DNA from: Oscillospiraceae bacterium
GTDB taxonomy: Bacteria; Bacillota_A; Clostridia; Oscillospirales; Oscillospiraceae
Reading direction: 5' to 3'
Assembly: GCA_017481325.1 (NCBI GenBank)
Contig: JAFUPG010000075.1
Span: forward strand, 1 to 7,728
DNA: 7,728 nucleotides
A program made the position numbers and the translations under genes. Below are positions 5,400 through 7,728 of this stretch, in pieces. Positions within the stretch are counted from its first letter, which is position 1, and each line of letters starts with the position of its first letter. The notes under the pieces are model-generated. The model saw only the letters and a list, made by a program, of their open reading frames with translations. It made no database searches and was not told the DNA's origin.

Positions 5400-6746
5400 A
5401 TGGCATTTGAAGGTTTGACCGCTAAACTGAGCGCCGCTTTCAAGAAGCTCCGTGGCAAGGGCCGTCTGTCCGAGTCCGACATCAAGGAAGCCATGCGTGA
5501 GATCCGTCTGGCTCTCTTAGAGGCGGACGTCAGTTACAAGGTCGTTAAGGATTTTGTCAAATCCGTTTCCGAGCGCTGCGTGGGCAAGGACGTTATGGAG
5601 AGTCTGACCCCGGCGCAGATGATCGTGAAGATCGTCAACGAAGAGCTGATCGCCCTGATGGGCAGCGAAAATCAGCGCATTACCATCTCTCCCAAATCTC
5701 CTACCGTGGTGATGCTGGTAGGTCTCCAGGGCGCAGGTAAGACCACCAACGGCGCCAAGCTGGCCGGCCTCTTTAAGAAGCAGGGCAAGCGGCCTCTGCT
5801 GGTCGCCTGTGACATTTACCGCCCAGCTGCCATTAAGCAGCTGGAGGTTGTGGGCAGTCAGCTGGATATCCCCGTGTTCCAGATGGGACAGGAAAATCCC
5901 GTAAAGATCGCCAAGGCCGCCATTCGCCATGCCCAGCAGCACGGCAATGACATGGTCTTCCTGGATACCGCAGGCCGTCTCCACGTGGACGAGGATCTGA
6001 TGAACGAGCTGAAGTCCATTAAGAAGGAAGTTGAACCCAGCGAGATCCTCTTGGTGGTGGATGCCATGACCGGCCAGGATGCCGTCAACGCCGCCCAGAG
6101 CTTCAACGAGTGGCTGGATATCGACGGCGTGATGCTGACCAAGCTGGACGGCGATGCCAGAGGCGGCGCTGCCCTTTCGGTCAAGGCCGTCACCGGTAAG
6201 CCCATTAAGTTCATCGGCACCGGCGAAAAGCTGGATCTCATCGAGCCCTTCCATCCCCAGCGTATGGCTTCCCGTATCCTGGGCATGGGCGACGTGCTGA
6301 CCCTCATCGAGAAGGCCGAGCAGGCGCTGGATCAGAAGAAGGCCGCCGAATTGGAGCAGCGGCTCCGCCAGAACAAGTTCACCCTGGCTGACTTCTATGA
6401 CCAGCTGGTACAGATCAAGTCCATGGGCTCCATGCAGGATATTCTGGGTATGCTCCCCGGTATGGGCGCTATGAAGAACGTCCAGGTGGACGAGAAAGCC
6501 CTGGGCCGCATCGAAGCCATCATCCTGTCCATGACCCCCTACGAGAGAGAGAACCCCACCTGCCTCAACTCCTCCCGTAAGCGCCGCATCGCCTTGGGCT
6601 GCGGCCAGAAGGTAGAGGATATCAACCGCCTGCTGAAGCAATTTGACCAGATGCAGCAGCTGATGAAGCAGATGAACGGCAAGGGCAAAAAACGCAAGCT
6701 CTTCGGCAAGATGGGCGGCGGTTTCCCCGGTTTCCCGGGTATGTAA
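5400..6746 (+). CDS. ffh: Signal recognition particle protein Ffh (SRP54)
   Basis: The GTPase subunit of the signal recognition particle: it binds signal sequences emerging from the ribosome, with SRP RNA, and delivers the complex to FtsY at the membrane. At 448 residues it has the full bacterial length. The N domain is residues 1-90. The G domain shows G1 GLQGAGKTT (108-116), G2 DIYRPAA (138-144), G3 DTAGR (189-193), G4 TKLD (247-250) and G5 GTGE (273-276). The M domain (about 325-435) has Met-rich stretches ([18 protein letters not shown]) that bind signal peptides, and the RNA-binding helix-turn-helix [20 protein letters not shown] (391-410), where GCG replaces the common GSG. AAAGGAG (5387-5393) lies 6 nt before ATG. 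It is in an operon with ylxM before and rpsP after (71 nt gap). Confidence 0.98.
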   Translation: MAFEGLTAKLSAAFKKLRGKGRLSESDIKEAMREIRLALLEADVSYKVVKDFVKSVSERCVGKDVMESLTPAQMIVKIVNEELIALMGSENQRITISPKSPTVVMLVGLQGAGKTTNGAKLAGLFKKQGKRPLLVACDIYRPAAIKQLEVVGSQLDIPVFQMGQENPVKIAKAAIRHAQQHGNDMVFLDTAGRLHVDEDLMNELKSIKKEVEPSEILLVVDAMTGQDAVNAAQSFNEWLDIDGVMLTKLDGDARGGAALSVKAVTGKPIKFIGTGEKLDLIEPFHPQRMASRILGMGDVLTLIEKAEQALDQKKAAELEQRLRQNKFTLADFYDQLVQIKSMGSMQDILGMLPGMGAMKNVQVDEKALGRIEAIILSMTPYERENPTCLNSSRKRRIALGCGQKVEDINRLLKQFDQMQQLMKQMNGKGKKRKLFGKMGGGFPGFPGM

Positions 6747-6817
6747 GTGATCATTGGGTCTTGCACCTGAAGATATATTATTTATTTATAAAACAAATTT
6801 TTTGGAGGAAAATTTCA

Positions 6818-7057
6818 ATGGTTAAGATCAGACTGAGAAGAATGGGCGCCAAGAAGGCTCCTTACTACCGCATCGTTGTCGCTGACTCCCGCAGCCCCCG
6901 TGACGGCCGCTGCATCGAAGAGATCGGCACCTACAACCCCCTGACCACCCCCGCCACTGTTACCGTGGATGCCGAGAAGGCACAGCAGTGGATCAAGAAT
7001 GGCGCTCAGCCTACCGACACCGTCAAGGCTCTCCTGAAGAAGGCTAACGTCCTTTAA
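6818..7057 (+). CDS. rpsP: 30S ribosomal protein S16
   Basis: A 79-residue ribosomal protein of the small subunit, needed for 30S assembly. [20 protein letters not shown] is the classic S16 start, followed by [19 protein letters not shown]; the length matches the family. The ATG at 6818 has GGAGG (6804-6808) 9 nt upstream; reading in from the upstream TTG at 6761 would add 19 non-conserved residues from an AT-rich leader and is rejected. The 71-bp spacer after ffh (6747-6817) is unusually AT-rich but has no clear promoter or terminator, so it is probably part of the ylxM-ffh transcript. khpA follows after 17 nt. Confidence 0.98.
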   Translation: MVKIRLRRMGAKKAPYYRIVVADSRSPRDGRCIEEIGTYNPLTTPATVTVDAEKAQQWIKNGAQPTDTVKALLKKANVL

Positions 7058-7074
7058 TTGAAGGGAGTTTAACG

Positions 7075-7305
7075 ATGAAGGAACTCTTGCTCTACGTGGC
7101 AAAACAGCTGGTGGATCATCCCGAATCGGTCACGGTCACAGAGAGAGAGGAAGCAGACAATACCATCCTGGAGCTGCGTGTCGCCCCTGAAGACATGGGC
7201 AAGGTCATCGGCAGACAGGGCCGTATTGCCAAGGAAATCCGCACCGTTATCAAAACCGTCGCCCAGCGTGACGGCAAACGTGTCACTGTTGATATCGTTG
7301 ACTAA
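7075..7305 (+). CDS. khpA: KH-domain RNA-binding protein KhpA (YlqC)
   Basis: A 76-residue protein with a single KH domain. The signature GKVIGRQGRIAKEIRTVIK (42-60) contains the GXXG loop GRQG (46-49) that grips single-stranded RNA. KhpA (YlqC) usually pairs with KhpB/Jag and in Gram-positive bacteria influences cell size, division and RNA regulation. Its place directly after rpsP is the standard Firmicutes arrangement. AAGGGAG (7061-7067) is 7 nt before ATG. The usual following genes rimM, trmD and rplS are absent: a strong terminator starts 6 nt after the stop, then repeats. The end of the protein (VTVDIVD) is complete, so this is not truncation. Confidence 0.95.
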   Translation: MKELLLYVAKQLVDHPESVTVTEREEADNTILELRVAPEDMGKVIGRQGRIAKEIRTVIKTVAQRDGKRVTVDIVD

Positions 7306-7311
7306 ACGTAG

Positions 7312-7347
7312 AAAAGAACCGTCCTCAAACCGAGGGCGGTTCTTTTT
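7312..7347 (+). terminator. Intrinsic terminator of ylxM-ffh-rpsP-khpA operon
   Basis: AAAAGAACCGTCCTC (7312-7326) pairs with GAGGGCGGTTCTTTT (7332-7346) around the loop AAACC, giving a 15-bp stem with one G-U pair, ending in a T-tract (7343-7347). It sits 6 nt after the khpA stop. The run of A before the stem also makes it plausible as a bidirectional terminator. Confidence 0.93.
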
Positions 7348-7360
7348 ATATGGTGAATGA

Positions 7361-7390
7361 CGAAGGTATGGGCTTCGCCCATGGATTTGA
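7361..7390 (+). repeat. Variant composite-repeat hairpin, copy D
   Basis: GAAGGT then ATGGGC-TTC-GCCCAT (7368-7382) then GGATTTGAAATA. The flanks and 3-nt loop match copies A to C, but the stem sequence is different and still pairs perfectly over 6 bp. No heptad array precedes it; instead it follows the operon terminator by 20 bp. Confidence 0.75.
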
Positions 7391-7434
7391 AATAATTGGT
7401 GCAACCGGGTCTGAACGGCGCCGCATATATCCAA

Positions 7435-7562
7435 CGTCAAACAGAAATTTGTCTGTCTGTTTAGGAACTAATAACTAAGAGCTAAGGACTAAAAACGGAG
7501 GTGTGCCTTCGGCACGGATTTGGAATATTTAGCCCGTCAAACAGAAATTTGTCGGTCTGTTT
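7435..7562 (+). repeat. Heptad/hairpin composite repeat, copy C
   Basis: In order: CGTCAAACAGAAATTTGTC with a weak AAACAGA/TCTGTTT hairpin (7439-7462), AGGAA, four CTAANNN heptads (7468-7495), CGGAGGT, the hairpin GTGCC-TTC-GGCAC (7503-7515), GGATTTGGAATATTTAGCCC, and a second CGTCAAACAGAAATTTGTCG with its CTGTTT. It is the cleanest example of the full unit and the reverse complement of copy A at the left of the window. Confidence 0.85.
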
Positions 7563-7728
7563 ACAAAACGGCTAATGCAATATAACGATTTCGCGCAGCG
7601 GGGGGAGGGGGTCTTGGGGGAGGGCGAATTTGGGCTGTCGGGGGTAGTGTCGAAACGTAGAAGTGTTACCACAGCACAATCTGAGCGCCTCCCCCAAGTC
7701 GCCTTCTTTGGTTCCTTTCTTGGCGAAG
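7497..7728. repeat. Right copy of long inverted repeat (cut by window end)
   Basis: Reverse complement of 115-409. The GC-rich block 7605-7703 matches 151-249 at 97 of 99 positions. The window stops inside the terminal hairpin arm (7709-7728), so the element extends further to the right. Confidence 0.85.

Larger units (their letters stand above)
7348..7728. other. Gene-free right region, repeats
   Basis: About 380 bp without a credible gene. It contains a variant hairpin (7361-7390), unrecognised sequence (7391-7434), composite repeat copy C (7435-7562), and the right copy of the long inverted repeat (to 7728, where the window cuts it). Confidence 0.75.

Noticed and set aside
5517..6641. 374-codon open frame on the minus strand
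   Set aside because: Antisense shadow of ffh. The ffh product matches every motif of its family, and the reverse frame resembles nothing.
6747..6817. Promoter in the AT-rich gap before rpsP
   Set aside because: TTGCAC at 6761-6766 has no good -10 box at 16-18 bp; TATAAA at 6787-6792 gives a 20-bp spacer. Not strong enough to call.

Overview
The window looks like chromosomal DNA of a Gram-positive gut-type Clostridia, most likely the Oscillospiraceae/Ruminococcaceae group. The evidence is AGGAGG-type ribosome binding sites before every gene, sigma-A promoters, a ylxM-ffh-rpsP-khpA block in Firmicutes order, DUF2975/HTH and DUF4173 genes, and GC-rich coding regions separated by AT-rich, repeat-laden spacers. 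The species cannot be named from sequence alone. All convincing genes are on the + strand.

Layout: 1-805 is a gene-free repeat region (hairpins, the left copy of a long inverted repeat, a heptad/hairpin repeat, a perfect palindrome with a tandem 24-bp repeat) ending in a good promoter. 806-2485 is a tight four-gene operon: a DUF2975 membrane protein, a small YozG-like Cro/C1 regulator, and two small membrane-anchored proteins of unknown function. 2486-3196 is a second gene-free region made almost wholly of repeats: two heptad blocks, a hairpin, a MITE-like 134-bp inverted repeat and three tandem copies of a roughly 100-bp unit that run into the ribosome binding site of the next gene. 3197-4966 encodes a DUF4173 polytopic membrane protein with a Pro/Gln-rich heptapeptide-repeat N-terminus, ending at a terminator whose 3' arm doubles as the -35 box of the next promoter. 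5046-7305 is the housekeeping block ylxM, ffh, rpsP, khpA (SRP targeting, ribosomal protein S16, KH RNA-binding protein), closed by a strong terminator. 7348-7728 is again repeats, including an inverted copy of the left-end element.

How the genes work together: YlxM and Ffh belong to the signal recognition particle pathway, S16 and KhpA to ribosome and RNA biology, and they are probably co-transcribed. The DUF2975/HTH pair is a recurrent two-gene module, in which the small regulator probably controls its own operon; two extra anchored proteins are added here. No functional link between that operon, the DUF4173 gene and the SRP block is visible.

The most interesting signal is not a protein. 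It is a modular intergenic repeat family present in seven hairpin copies. Each has a short perfect hairpin with a 3-nt loop whose stem occurs in three unrelated sequences but always pairs, between conserved flanks. Six of the seven sit next to an array of 7-bp units (CTAANNN on the hairpin strand), of 4 units in every array except one of 7. Base-paired covariation plus quantised arrays suggests selection for, or replication through, a folded RNA or DNA. Whether the family is already described could not be checked.
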